Positions 37,512 through 49,095 of a stretch of DNA of 64,000 nt are shown here, one piece after another. The stretch spans positions 392,001 to 456,000 of the forward strand of contig CAJJDP010000001.1 of NCBI GenBank assembly GCA_905182995.1, read 5' to 3'. Numbering within the stretch: position 1 is the first letter of the stretch; every line of letters begins with the position of its first letter. Position numbers and translations under genes: made by a program. The stretch comes from Paramecium octaurelia. Its lineage: Eukaryota > Ciliophora > Oligohymenophorea > Peniculida > Parameciidae. A model generated the notes under the pieces. It saw nothing but the letters and a program-made list of their open reading frames with translations. It had not been told where the DNA came from and did no database searches.

Positions 37512-38147
37512 ATGTAATAACCCATTAATTTATGTTGGTGTCATATTTGCAAAAAATAATTTGAATCATCAGATCTCATGAAATGCGCATTTTGCTAGCA
37601 AGAGTTTTGTGAGATTATAGACCCTTCAAATGATCCTAGGGGCTTTGTTCCCTATGGAGAAAATTAATCATAAAGATAGCTGTACCCCCAATAACGACAA
37701 CAACAGCAACCACAAACTATTATCCACATCACCAGAAACCAAATACCAATCAGATTTCAATAAAGGTCAAATGTATTTGACAATCTCCTGTAATTAATGT
37801 TTCCGAACACTCAATTTCAACCTGGGCAATCTTTAGAACAACTAATTGATTTTATCAGTCGAAATGATCCAAATAGATATGGGTATAGTTTTATATTAAT
37901 ATTGAGATCTCCCCCTGCATCCTAATCAGCAATTGATTCGCTCCAAAAGATTAATTTGCAATCTGAGTGTTGCACTGTTTGCCAAGAGGAATATCAATCT
38001 TAACAAGCTCTGTAAATGCCTTGCCAACACCATTTTCATCCAGATTGTCTGATCCCTTGGTTGAAATAACACAATAGTTGCCCTGTTTGCAGATTTGAAT
38101 TAGTGACAGATGATGATGACTACAATAAGAGAAAAAACTTAAAATGA
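37512..38147 (+). CDS. RING-H2 E3 ubiquitin ligase with N-terminal zinc ribbon (RNF126/RNF115-like)
   Basis: The N-terminus MQQPINLCWCHICKKQF followed by MKCAFCQQEFCEII gives two CxxC pairs, as in RNF115/RNF126-type zinc ribbons. A Gln-rich linker and a 24-nt intron follow, then the RING-H2: CTVCQEEYQ, MPCQHHFHPDCLIPWL, NSCPVCRFEL, with all eight zinc ligands present. Acidic-basic tail DDDDYNKRKNLK, TGA 38145-38147. In animals this architecture marks ligases for mislocalised or endocytosed membrane proteins. It starts 27 bp after the previous stop. About 205 residues. Confidence 0.88.
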
Positions 38148-38174
38148 TTAATTATATTTTATTATTAACAAAAA

Positions 38175-40001
38175 TCATTTCTTCATTTTTTAAACAAGAG
38201 GATTCTACAAAACCTTCTAAAAAAATTATGGCTCTGCAGAACTTCCTGAAAAAGATGCAGAAATAACTTTCGGAGTAGCCGATTGCCTTCTTAATTTTGT
38301 AGTACGACTACCAACAGATAAAGGTCGATTCTAAAATTTGCTTTCCAATCTATTCGAATTTTTAAATTATTAAGATTATTAATAATATAATTCTTATTTC
38401 TTCTTTTGAGAGTAATTTTGGTAATTATTTTACCCAAAATATTCAAACAAAGCCACTTTGATCTACTCACACTTTTTTAAAAGCAAAGCGTTCTGATTTA
38501 ATTTATCATTTTCTGTAATATTTGCAGCCTGTATGTTACTGATTGTGAATTTAAATGAGGATTCAAGAATTTCAATTTATTTCGCATAGAGTTCTTTAAA
38601 CTTCTCTTGTATATTCTAAACAGCAGAATTCACTTTCATCATAGCTTGTGGATTGTCAAGCATTTAAATGACTTCTGCTTTGCTCATAAATGAATTGATA
38701 GACGTTTCGAAGGTGCTGAGTTTGTTGGCTTAATTTTGTATTTGTACATTAATTTTATTTTATAGAGATTCGACCACAATACCGAATTTTTCATCCAAAT
38801 CAGCAATTTCCAATGACAACTTATCATAAATATCTTTATTAAACAAATTCTTAATGTTATCTTCAGATTCATTAATTCTCTATAGAAATTAAGCCCCTTT
38901 TTTACAATTAAATTATACCTTAAACTTAAGTAAAATAATGTTCCTTAATGTACTATTAATGTTTATGGAAATCTTCAATTGTCAAATATTGATTCAAGTG
39001 ATCCTCAATCTTTTTCTCCTTCACTTTCTTCTTCTATTCTTATTCATCCTTAATCTTCTGCTGATTTAGAGCTTAGATTAAGCTGGTCAAACCTTTCGAA
39101 TGGTTTTCTACAAGGCTCAGCCTCTCTTCGACTTCAATATATTTCTTAATGAGTTTTTCGAATTCCCTTGCTTCTAGATGTCTTTATATCTCCATTTAGA
39201 ATAATTCAACTTGATGTAACTTTTCATGAAGATTATCTACATTATTTGAAATCTATTCTCTAAACGGCTTACTCATATCTGACACCTGAACTTAATCACA
39301 AAACTATCTAACTTGAGATATAATCAATTCTCTGAACCGATTTAATCTCTCCTCTAACTGCTATTCGATTGTATGTTGGTATTCATACACTTAAGTTTAT
39401 TTGTTTTACTGTTTCACTTTCTAGACAACCAAGCTACCTTTCATTTGATTATCGGATGAACTGAAACGCATCCTGGTTTCAATGGATTAGATGCTTAAAT
39501 CGAGCATCTATAGGGTAGCATATTCTGATGCAATTTTCGAGGTATACTTAACAAAGTCTTCTAAACACACTTTTTGATCCATCTAGTTCTTTAACTTTTC
39601 GAATTGGCTGCTCAAATGATTGTATCTGTCTTGCATCATTTCTATGCTACGGATTGATGACTAGTAGTTGTCATTCTTTTTACAATGAAATCGTAATCAT
39701 TTTCTTTGATCTAAATGGGAACTGAACTTTGCAGTTTGATTTACTCTTATTATTCTTCGATTCTCAACAATTTAGTATTTAATCGATTTAATTCTAAAAG
39801 CAAGTACTAATACTAATTATGCATCTCCTTTTAGAGTTTTTCCATTTCTTTTAAATAAAATTCAATTATTTCTTATCTCAATAACAAATCAATAATAAAT
39901 CATTTTTTTACTTTCTTCTTAGGCTTAACATCTTCACTTGATTCATCATCAAAACTAGCCTCACTCTCACTCTCCTCAACTTGACTAGACAACTGATTCA
40001 T
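38175..40001 (-). CDS. Coiled-coil protein with acidic N-terminus
   Basis: ATG at 39999-40001 gives MNQLSSQVEESESEASF then DDESSEDVKPKKKVKK. The rest is long coiled coil: IIEFYLKEMEKLQKEMH, LLLELNRLNTKLLRIEEQ, and near the C-terminus NSAVQNIQEKFKELYAKQ, SFKFTISNIQAANITEND. The tail is Ser/Arg-rich (LSVGSRTTKLRRQSATPK), ending QKMKK at TGA 38175-38177. Frame changes imply several introns I did not all place. The start overlaps the stop of the LRR gene by two bases, which raises the possibility that both are one gene. Confidence 0.65.
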
Positions 40002-40637
40002 CTAAAATTAATGAATACCCAATTGTCTCTGCTGGAGTTGTCCATTGAATCATCAACATCCTGATCGTAATCTAAGAGTTACAACTAAGGAATCTATTCA
40101 AAAACAATCTTTCTATAGTCCTTGTATCGTTTTACTGGATTGAAACGTAGATCAAGATGCTCTAATTTCTTAAATGTTTTTAAATGTTGTAAATCCTTCA
40201 ATAATTCTGATAATTACCTCAATCTTAGATATTTAATTGTGACTTAGATTCAAATGAGTAACATTCGGAAATAACTTTGAAATCTTTAACAAACTATCAC
40301 CTTTTAGATTATTGTAGTTCATTATTATTGTTGCCACTTTCTCTCCTGGGTATTCCAGCCCTTCCAAACTATTCAAATAACATTTAGTAAATCCTATTGA
40401 AGCTATTAAAGTTAAATCAGTATAACACTTACTTTCATTTGGATATTTTTAGAGGTATTTATTAATTTCAGGTGTAAATGTAATTATTGGGATTTTTGCA
40501 AAGTTTAATCCATATAATGGGTATTCTTTATACTACCCCTTCTTATGTTATTCATCCAATAATTTTATCAATTAACCAGAATTAAGTGGAGTTTACTTCT
40601 TCTGTTGCTTTTACTTTTTTGTTTATTTCTTTTTCAT
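39998..40637 (-). CDS. Leucine-rich-repeat protein (possibly the N-terminal half of a fused LRR/coiled-coil protein)
   Basis: Starts with a Lys/Gln-rich MKKKQTKKQKQQKK segment, then LNFAKIPIITFTPEINKYL. LRRs follow: DLTLIASIGFTKCYLNSLEG, VATIIMNYNNLKGDSL, FPNVTHLNLSHNQISKIE, and after a 22-nt intron LKTFKKLEHLDLRFNPVK and the LRR-cap IPQLQLLDYDQ. It ends NWVFINFR at TGA 39998-40000. About 205 residues. LRRs capped this way, followed by coiled coil, are common in axonemal proteins such as DRC3 and LRRC-type subunits. The adjacency with the next coiled-coil frame fits that architecture. Confidence 0.75.
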
Positions 40638-40883
40638 GGTGAAATAATTATAATAATAATTCAAGTAACATTTAAATCCTAAAATAATTGCTTAATTTAT
40701 GTTCTGAAGATAAAATTATCAATTTAAATGGATCTATCTCATACCAGTCTGTTTCTAGATGGTTTTTAATTTTGTTCCAACTAACTGCAATAAGAGCATT
40801 CATCTGGTAGTTTGATTAATTACTAAAATAGTAATTTGTTAACTTAAGTCAAGCATTTTAAACAAAACTTAAAATTATTAATT

Positions 40884-42545
40884 ATGAGTTAACATATAGC
40901 AAATCATTATTTTTCTCATCCCATTAAAAATGAGTCAAGTAGAAGAATTAAGACTCTCTACTCGATGAATGACTCTAATTCATGCAAGATTAGAAAAGTT
41001 ATCGTCCCAAAAAATATCAGCATTGACAAGGAAACCCTTTATGAGTAATTGCATTTAGAAAAATTAAAAACGAAGCAACTACAAATAGAAATCCAATCCT
41101 TATAAAACATACTGTCATAATATGGCAAAGAAGTAGATATGATGGATGAAAATGATCAAAGGAAATTCATCCAACAAAGTTTATTAAGAATCAAGCAAAA
41201 AGATCAAGAAATACAAATGCTTAAAGAAAACAATTAATTCAAAGCTCAACAAGATTTAAAAAAGTAGATTCAAGATCTAAAGAAAGAGCTCTTATAATAT
41301 CAGATCCTATAGAAATTTGAGGGTGACTAGAATTAAATCGTTCAAGACAACATAAATTTAATAGATAAGATTGAATCCCAAAAACAATATATTAATTAAT
41401 TAGAAAAAATTAGAAATGATTACATCTAAGTCAAAGCCAAACATAACCAATTATTGTAGGTCATGAAATTAAAAGACTAACAGATATAGAGATTTCGGGA
41501 TAGAGATCCCTTATCAGAAACAAATTTGATGAAGCAACAGAGTAAGAATGAAAATCTCTTGGTCAACGAGTTGAAACTTAAAATAGATGAAATCTAACAT
41601 TTACAAACCAGACTTAATCAATATTAATAAATTATTTAAGAAAACTAAAACGCCTTAACCGAATTAAATTATGATACCAAATAAAAAATATAACTTTTAG
41701 AAGCAGAGAAAAAGTAAATCAATGACAAATATGATAAACTCTAAATGGATTATCATGCATTGTTGGAAAAAAAAAAACAACTTGATATGTAATCCTATAT
41801 TCTAATGTAGATTCCTGCAGTAATTTGCTAAGAAGAAACTATAAACCTAAACTTTAATTTATGGAGAGGATTAACTTTTTTAATCCGCTACTTAAGTCCT
41901 TTTATCTCCGTTGATATCTCCTCATCATGGAGACAATGTGGTTGTTAAGTAAGTCAGAAAATAACAAATTGAGTAAACTATCCTAGAATTAAAATTGTCT
42001 CTTAGGAAAAAAAGAATCTCCCTCCAAGATGCAGAATTAGTAAAAGATTAAGTCTATATTTAGATCCTATTTTCAACAGGAAATGAAATTGCAATTAATG
42101 ACATAGAGAAATAATTGAAATAGGATCCCTTTCATCTGAAGAATAGCACTTTACTTGCCAGGTACATGATTGAGGATTACGTCGATAAGTATCTATCAAT
42201 ATCAATATAACTAGAGATTTTGTATATGATCCCGACTTGAAGGCTCCTATGGCCAAAGTAAAGAGTGTCTTTAGAAACCTTATGCAAAATTATAAATTAA
42301 ATTTCGACTAAAATGTGTAAGATCTAGTCGAAACCTCCATCAGACAAAATCTCATAGACTTTTGTGTTAAAAAATCTGTGAATACTCTCAATTTAGACAA
42401 TATCACTGAATGCATGATATCGTAAGATATCCTATGGAATTCTAAACATTCAGATTACCTTCAATAGATGTATTACAACAAATACAATAAGTATTTAAAT
42501 TTCGAACTTAGCAATTTATTAAAATTGTTTGATATAACGCAATGA
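40884..42545 (+). CDS. Coiled-coil protein, unidentified
   Basis: Starts MSQHIANHYFSHPIKNE, in frame with SSRRIKTLYSMNDSNS; a later ATG at 40965 is less likely because the upstream sequence is coding-like. Continuous heptads follow (ETLYEQLHLEKLKTKQ, QDLKKQIQDLKKELLQY, KIESQKQYINQLEKI, LVNELKLKIDEIQHLQ). A 22-nt intron near 41792 leads to YGEDQLFQSATQVLLSPLI and another predicted coil; a 27-nt intron near 42189 leads to a folded C-terminus (DFVYDPDLKAPMAKVKS, RQNLIDFCVKKSVNTL) ending FDITQ at TGA 42543-42545. About 535 residues. Probably cytoskeletal or ciliary, by composition only. Confidence 0.75.
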
Positions 42546-42571
42546 ATTAATAAATAAATAACAATTTATAT

Positions 42572-43560
42572 TCATTCTTTTATAAATCTACCCTAAACCC
42601 AAACTCTATACATCTTAACCTTTGTCTTCCTATTCTCTATATATCTATAATGAGCCTTCACATCCAATTGCTTAAATCCGGCAGTTGTAAATAACGATGT
42701 CACTTCCTACTATATATAAATAAGCTTACTTCGTTACTAAAATAATAAACCCTAACTCCATCATGTTTGACGTAGAAATTGTCTTTAAGTTTTCTGTTCT
42801 TCTTCTTAGACAAGTTTATCTAACCAAAATCATATTAACCGTAATCTCTAAAATAGAGTACACTTCCTGGTTTCATCCATTCAAAAATCTTGCGAACGAC
42901 CATTAAATGGTTCTCTGGAGATATTGCAGAAAGAACAAATATTAAAGTTCCTAAATCAGGTCTCTCGAAATCTGGTAATGCATCCAAGACTAGATCACAA
43001 ACGCAAGCTTAGAATACATTTTCATCATATAATTCATTAGCCTTCAAAACATCAATAGCTCTTTTACTAAAATCAAAGCCATACACCTTTTTGAAGAATG
43101 TATAATTTTTTTTTAAGGGAAACAAAGCATTTCCAACTCCACACCCCATTTCACAAATTACATATAGTTTAGTTTCATCTTTCTAATGGCTTTCCTTAAA
43201 ATGGTTTAATTCTGGTATTTCCCTTTCTAAATAGTGTCTGTCTTTGAAGAAATTGTTTTGATGATGTCTATAGAACTTATCCCAAATTTTTGATGCTTCG
43301 TTTTCATACTTCTCATATTTATCTTAAGGGATGATAGTTGTGTCTTATTTGATGACTTCCTCCGCCTATTATTTGATTTCTTCATTGAATTCATAATAAA
43401 TCAAAGGCATTACAGGTTTATTATATAAGTTCAATCCATTGTCGGTTTCATATAATAGCTTTTAAACTCTTTATTCGAAGTTTTCATCAACTTCTCCTTC
43501 CTAAATTATTTCCTCACCCTCTGAATCGTCTATATTTTATTTGTTTTAAATGGGATCCAT
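42572..43560 (-). CDS. tRNA m3C methyltransferase (METTL2/6/8, Trm140 family)
   Basis: The N-terminal part is acidic (MDPIQNK ... NIDDSEGEEII). The conserved entry SKIWDKFYRHHQNNFFKDR, then LEREIPEL, leads to SAM motif I CEMGCGVGNALFPL. FDFSKRAIDVLKANELYDE, ACVCDLVLDALP, TLIFVLSAISPENH, KIFEWMKPGSVLYFRDYG and NFYVKHDGVRVYYFSNE follow, and the C-terminus is KVKMYRVWVQGRFIKE, TGA 42572-42574. Motif order and spacing match enzymes making 3-methylcytidine at tRNA position 32. Short introns are present (one near 42713). It converges with the preceding gene, with only 26 bp between the two stops. Which of METTL2/6/8 it is closest to cannot be told by eye. Confidence 0.92.
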
Positions 43561-43818
43561 AATTCTTTCACTATTAAAATAATTAACAATATTATTATTT
43601 TATAAATATTTAATTCCTCAAATTAAGCATTTCTTATGATTACTAGAATACTTATACTACAGAAATCGTAGGGAAATCAAATATTTTTATTTCAAACCTC
43701 TGACAGTTATAAAACTTTAAGATTTCAAATATAGCTTTGGAAATTAAATCTCTAAGAATATAATTCTATTAGAATAAGCATTTTAGCAAAAATTAAAATT
43801 TTAATTATAATATTAATT

Positions 43819-45231
43819 TCATAGTTCTACCTCTGTTTTGCAGATTGGACATTATTTGGATCGTTTCAACCATCCTATCAGACATTTCTCATGAAATAAA
43901 TGGGAACATGGTAACTACTTATCTGTAGTAAAGGTTTCTTAAGTAAATGATTCTTAGCATATTACACATATATCAATTCTATTGTCATCTACTCTCATTG
44001 AAAAATTCTAATTAATTTTTTCATTGATTTAATCTTCTGAATATCCATGGTTTTCATTAATATATAAATTTGAAAAATACTGGTAGATTTATTCTTAATT
44101 CATTCTATTGACTTCAATATCAGTATATTATTTGTTTACATCAAAATTAGGTAATCCTCTGCTGCGTGAATTATCTGAATCATTATCATCATCATCATCA
44201 TCGTCCTCTTCTTCATTTTATGGGTTATACTTAAATCTAGTCAAAAAGGATGAAATTGATGGAGGTGGCTGGATATTCTATGGCATCTAAGGAATTAAAA
44301 ATTAAGGAGGGAAAGTTGGCTATCCTTATATTGGTTGGGAGTGACTAGTAGGTTAGTGATTATCAGGCTATCGAGTATTCTATAATTAATTGAAACGAGA
44401 GGATGAAATGTTGTTTTGACTAATAGAAATGCTCTGTTATTATTGTTGCTAATTCTATTAAGGTTAGAACTACTAAATATTTACACTCCGAATCATATTG
44501 CTAGTTTAAGGAGGAACATTGATTTTGAACAACTTCTATTCATTATTATCTTATTTTTTAGGAGCTGGGAATTGTTATTGTTAATTTATACTCACATTGT
44601 TGTTTAGATTTTAAGTTAGAAATATCTTAGACTTTTCTTAATTCTATTATTAACTTTGACTTTGTTAATTGTTTAAAAACTGATTGAAACCATATTCAGG
44701 TTTCGACTAATTTCCATTAGAATTTAATTATTATTAGTTTAATAGAATTAACCCTGGATTTGTATTTTATGAAGCAAAAGAGGGTGGCTGTGAGAATTTC
44801 GGTAAAGGAAATAATTCCTAATTTACATTCTTATTGTAAAATGAGAACTCTTTAGAAACAAACCTATTATCTTATTATTGACTGTCAGAATTTGAGTTGG
44901 TTTGGGTAAATGATTATTAATTTTGTTAATTCCCTTATTTTTAAGTATCTTAATTTTAGATAGGCCGCTAAATAAACTGAAAAGTTGGAAGGACCTTTTA
45001 TGTATTTTATATATCTGTATTATTTTATTATTGAACTTTTAAAGGAACATGCTTAACATAAATCTGTTGGGAATGTGTAAAAGTATCTTTTGATTAATTT
45101 TGATTATTATTATAAGGAGTGAAGGATTTATAATCATTGTTATTAGTTATACCTTATTAATTTTACTATAATAATTTAAGTAGTATACATTTTTAACCGA
45201 TTAACAATTGACATAATGAACTTGTTAGCAT
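43819..45231 (-). CDS. Gln/Asn-rich RING-H2 protein
   Basis: The C-terminus holds a complete RING-H2: DICVICQESF, LPCSHLFHEKCLIGWL, KQCPICKTEVEL, TGA 43819-43821, so it is probably an E3 ubiquitin ligase. The preceding 390 codons form one open frame rich in Gln, Asn, Ser and Pro (SFTPYNNNQNQSKD, QRPIQNQ), with an Asp run EEEDDDDDDDNDSDNS just before the RING linker. I placed no intron. The start at 45229-45231 (MLTSSLCQLLIGQK) is the furthest in-frame ATG; the first 25 residues look less coding-like, so the true start may be elsewhere. The disordered N-terminus might bind substrates or form assemblies. Confidence 0.75.
44181..44212. repeat. Short (ATC)n repeat encoding an Asp run
   Basis: About ten tandem ATC triplets on the plus strand, read on the minus strand as consecutive Asp (GAT) codons in the RING-H2 protein. 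The plus-strand reading gives a Ser run with no other support. Confidence 0.8.
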
Positions 45232-45627
45232 GCTTTATTTACATAAACTTGGCAATATTAACATTAAAAAGTTTCATTAGAATTCAACTTAGGATCCATC
45301 AAAGGCCTTGAATAATATAATATTAATTAAATAAATAATAAATTTTTAAATATCAACTTAGATTCTTATAGTAAGTCTATATTTAGTATAAATGGCTATT
45401 GTTATACTAAAAATTCGCATGCTTTCAATTAAAGTACACCCTATTTTGGTTCAAAATTTGTCAATTCTCATATTGATTATTTTTATTGCCTTCTTATTAT
45501 ATAAAACTAATTCGAGATACTACCTCTACATATTACTTTGAATAACTAATAAAATAAGGAGAAAATCAAACTTGGTTTTTTATCCTAAAAGTTTATTCCA
45601 ATAAAGTCATCATTATTTGAGTTTGAG
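45232..45627. other. AT-rich gap
   Basis: This lies upstream of the RING-H2 gene and left of a TGA-interrupted frame. A frame from ATG 45391 (MAIVILKIRMLSIK) of 48 codons ends in TGA and overlaps another open frame. Neither is convincing. No RNA or repeat noticed. Confidence 0.3.
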
Positions 45628-46040
45628 ATGAAATTCAATTAAAATTACCTAGCTTATAGAAATTCTATTTCCATTGATGATATTCAAAATCTGAATAAAC
45701 TCATGTTCCCTATGTTTTGTTTATTTCGTTTTTCATTTGTAATTGAACTCGAACATTTTAAATTAGTTAACTTTTGTAGCTAAACTGAAAGCTTAGATTT
45801 CTGATACTTCAAATTTTTATTCTGAGATCTAGTTTATATTAAGGAAGATATCAACATAGAGAATAGCCCATCTCTGGCTGAACAGGTTTCTTGGGTTGAT
45901 GCATTATAGAGTGCAGTCAGTTTAGGTTTATCAGTGAATTTCGCTTTTTCTCTAAATTCAATTCTTAAAATAAAAGGAATATTTGTATAATATTTTTTAT
46001 TTAATAACGAATCGTAGATTAATTAATGCAAATTTTATTT
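45628..46040 (+). pseudogene. Possible disabled gene: frame with two close TGAs
   Basis: From ATG 45628 the frame reads MKFNQNYLAYRNSISIDD, NKLMFPMFCLFRFSFVIEL, NFCSQTESLDF, TGA 45802-45804, YFKFLF, TGA 45823-45825, then DLVYIKEDINIENSPSLAEQ, VSWVDALQSAVSLGLSVNF and AFSLNSILKIKGIF. It then runs into the kelch gene start. No intron removes the TGAs. Composition of the last 40 codons is coding-like, less so at the left. Open frames this long are not rare here, so this is a suspicion only. Confidence 0.3.
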
Positions 46041-46042
46041 TT

Positions 46043-48098
46043 ATGAATAGTAATAAAAACTTGAATACAAGCCCAAGTGAGAAAGTTGATATTGGTTTAC
46101 TTCTGAAAAAATTCAAATAGGCAAACACTAAGCTTAGTCCTTTGCCATTAGAATAATTTCAATAAGTAGCCTTTGATAGCAAAATAGAACTACTATAACA
46201 ATTGCCTGATTGCGATAAAACATCTTTCATGAGATTTAAAGAACTTAACTAAGGTGCAGTTAGCGAACTAAAAAGATCATTCCTACAGTCAAAGTAAATA
46301 TGGAATAATTATGGCCATTCATTATTCACCGAGGAACGTGTAGATTAACCAAAGTACTACACATCACGAAAAATGTAAATGATTCATAACAGGGATACAT
46401 TTCGAAAAATAAAGGAACAGTATAAAAAATAGGAAGAATCATCTATTGAAGAAGTAAGGAAATATTTTAAAAAAATTAAATCGAAGGGTCCTGACATCAA
46501 ATCTTACCCATCTTTATAATATTAGGATTTGTAAAGAATGGAATCCATAAGAAGACAAATAAGACTTAGTAAGATGAATGATCAAAATAATAACAATAAA
46601 GATGCTTAGGATTTGCAGATGAAACTAAGTGAACAAATAAACGAAATTAGAATCAAAAAGCAAAATGTCTATATCTATAAAGATGTATCAATTTAATGGT
46701 AACCGTGTTCAAGAAATGGCAGCACTATGCTCTCATACAATCATCATTTGTTTCTGTATGGTGGAGCAGGGGCTAAGTAAAATGAAGACTTTTGTTGCGC
46801 TTATATTGATAAAAGTGTAATCTTTAAATATTTTAGAAATTTACAAATGGTAATAGGTAAAACTAGATGATCAATAATAAAATGGTTTCCGTAGCAATCA
46901 TTCAGCAGCACTCTATAAAAATTTTATGATAATCTTCGGTGGAGAAGTTCATCAAATACCTAGTAATAAAAGAATATTTAGCGAAATTACATGTGATATT
47001 AAGATAATTAATTTAAGTAATTTTAGCCATTAAATAATTTAGTCTCCAATGAACTGAAAGTATTAAAGCAAACAGGTATTATTCCCCCTAGAAAATCTCA
47101 CATTGCGGAAGTAATTGGAAGGAGTATGATTGTTCATGGAGGAATCGATTTGAAGGGTTAATATCTAAGGGATATTATTGCATTTGATTTAATAACTTAA
47201 AGATGGAGTCAAGTAGTAACTGAGCAGAACAGTTGTTTTCCAGATGGTGTTGCATTTCATAAATCTGCTGCTGTCTACTTTAGCAATCAAATTGAACTCT
47301 ACAAAAGTGATAGTGATGGTAAACTAAGCAATCAAGGAATCTACATATTTGGTGGTTTCGATAAAAATGGACATTACTTGGATGGATTAATGAGAATAGA
47401 TACAACAACTAAACCTGTAGGATTTGAATAGGTTTAAACTAAGGGAATGTCACCAAGTATCTTATTTGTTTCAATCTATAGTTGGCCGTTGTCAACATTC
47501 AATGAGTTATGTGGACAAATATCAATTACTGGCTATTTATGGAGGAAAGAATGACGATCTGAATATAAATGGATTCCTCAATGATCTTCATCTTTTGGAT
47601 ATTAAAAATCAAACTTGGATAAGTGTAGACATCAGAGGTAATTAAGTGGCAGGGAGGTGTAATCATACTTCCTCTTGTATTGATTCGAAACTTTACATTT
47701 TCGGAGGATGCAATTAATCAGGATTTATTAAGAGTGATTTATTGGTGATTGAATTGGATCCCATTCTAGTTTAAAAGCTAAGTTCTGAAGATGATTTTGT
47801 TGAAAGACCAGTCAAATAGTAATTAAAAGTTACATTCAAACCTGAAATAAAAAAAGATCATCTATAAGAAATTAAAGAATAAATAAATTAAATATGCGTA
47901 TAACCATAAAACTAATAAATTTCTTTAAAAAAATACAGAAGAGTAAGTGATGTATTAGGTTCTTAAAACTTCAAAGAACTTAAATTTTAATCCCAATAAA
48001 TTAGAAATGGAGGTAAACAATAAGAAGTAGGAGGAAATCCTTCTGATATTCAGATAAAAAATTTGAAAAGAACAATGACTACAATTGTAAATTCATGA
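46043..48098 (+). CDS. Kelch-repeat protein with coiled-coil N-terminus
   Basis: Starts MNSNKNLNTSPSEKVDIGLL. The first 200 residues are helical and basic (RDTFRKIKEQYKKQEESS, DLQMKLSEQINEIRIKK). Kelch repeats follow: NGSTMLSYNHHLFLYGGAG, NHSAALYKNFMIIFGGE, RKSHIAEVIGRSMIVHGG, GIYIFGGFDKNGHYLDG, after a 25-nt intron GRCQHSMSYVDKYQLLAIYG, and GRCNHTSSCIDSKLYIFGG. That is six blades. The C-terminal tail is Gln/Lys-rich, ending TIVNS at TGA 48096-48098. Two more introns lie near 46820-46860 and 47020-47045, not all fixed exactly. N-terminal helix plus kelch propeller suggests a scaffold; partners unknown. Confidence 0.86.
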
Positions 48099-48320
48099 TT
48101 ATGATCAAAATTTGATAAATTCATAGAAAACAATTTTTATTTTGATAATCAACTATTGTTTAAATGTTATATTTTGTTCCTTGTCAAAAATGATCAAATA
48201 ATTGACCCTTGTAGTTCAATTATAAAATTTTTACATATTTTTATATTTCCAATTCCATATTATTCTTTCTACATAATAGTAAAACACTTGCATAAGTAAC
48301 CTACTTGTAATCATATACTG

Positions 48321-49045
48321 AGTGCAGATGAAAAAAAAGAAGCTATAGAAGCATTAGCAGCTAACCCTTCAGATGAGAACTTTGAAATGTAGAGTCAAAA
48401 ATATAATACTACAATTAGAAATTTAAAGAGATGGTTTAATCAAGGTTATGTGAGGAAATCAGGATGTGGAAGAAAGAGAGTTAATCCATAGGCTGTTACA
48501 GAACTTGAGGAATGGATATTGAGTGAGACCAAGAAAGGAGGAAAGAAAATTACTCGAGACTTTATTAAGACTAAAGCCCTTGAAATTTTCAACAGCGACA
48601 CATTTAAAGCATCAAAAATGTGGATGGATAAATTTCTATCGGAATATGATATCAAATTCAAAGTCTAAACAATATTACAGGAACATGGATGTTTATCTAA
48701 ATTATAAGAAGTTAAATTTAAATAAGAGTAAAAATCTAGAAGAGAGAAGGAATCTGAAAGTTTGGAAACCAAACGATTAATTAAGAAGGAATCTTAGGAG
48801 CAAATTAAGACAGACTTAAATCTTAAATAGGGTTATGAAGAAAAAGTATATGTAGAAGATTTTTTCTTGGATCAAGACGCAGCGAATTTATTTTCAGATT
48901 CATATGAACTCCAAAGTGGACAGAATTAAGTTGAATTATAATAATTTTCCGATTAATATATTCCAAAGTTAACTTTTTTAGGAGACAGTTATGAAGACAT
49001 ATATACAGGATATCATTTTATTATTAATTATTATTTTTTTAGAAA
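48321..49045 (+). CDS. Psq/CENPB-type helix-turn-helix DNA-binding protein; both ends unresolved
   Basis: The clear core reads SADEKKEAIEALAANPSDEN, TTIRNLKRWFNQGYVRKSG, CGRKRVNPQAVTELEEW, ILSETKKGGKKITRDFIKT and FKASKMWMDKFLSEYDI. This is an HTH psq-like segment followed by a CENPB-type HTH with its two Trp-containing helices, as in centromere protein B and pogo/Tigger transposases. No DDE catalytic domain follows: the next 130 residues are Glu/Gln/Lys-rich (SRREKESESLETKRL). The ATG is not resolved, and the frame stays open until TGA 49212-49214, 117 bp into the next gene, so the true 3' end is probably set by an intron I cannot see. A host transcription factor is more likely than a transposase. 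Confidence 0.6.
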
Positions 49046-49095
49046 TATGATATTATGTAATGAATGCTTTTTTTCTTAAATCATTTTATAAATTA

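Noticed and set aside
44108-44290. Plus-strand frame with a Ser run
   Set aside because: Antisense of the Asp run in the RING-H2 gene.
48321-49045. Pogo/Tigger DNA transposon
   Set aside because: Only the DNA-binding domains are present; I found no DDE domain and no terminal inverted repeats around it.
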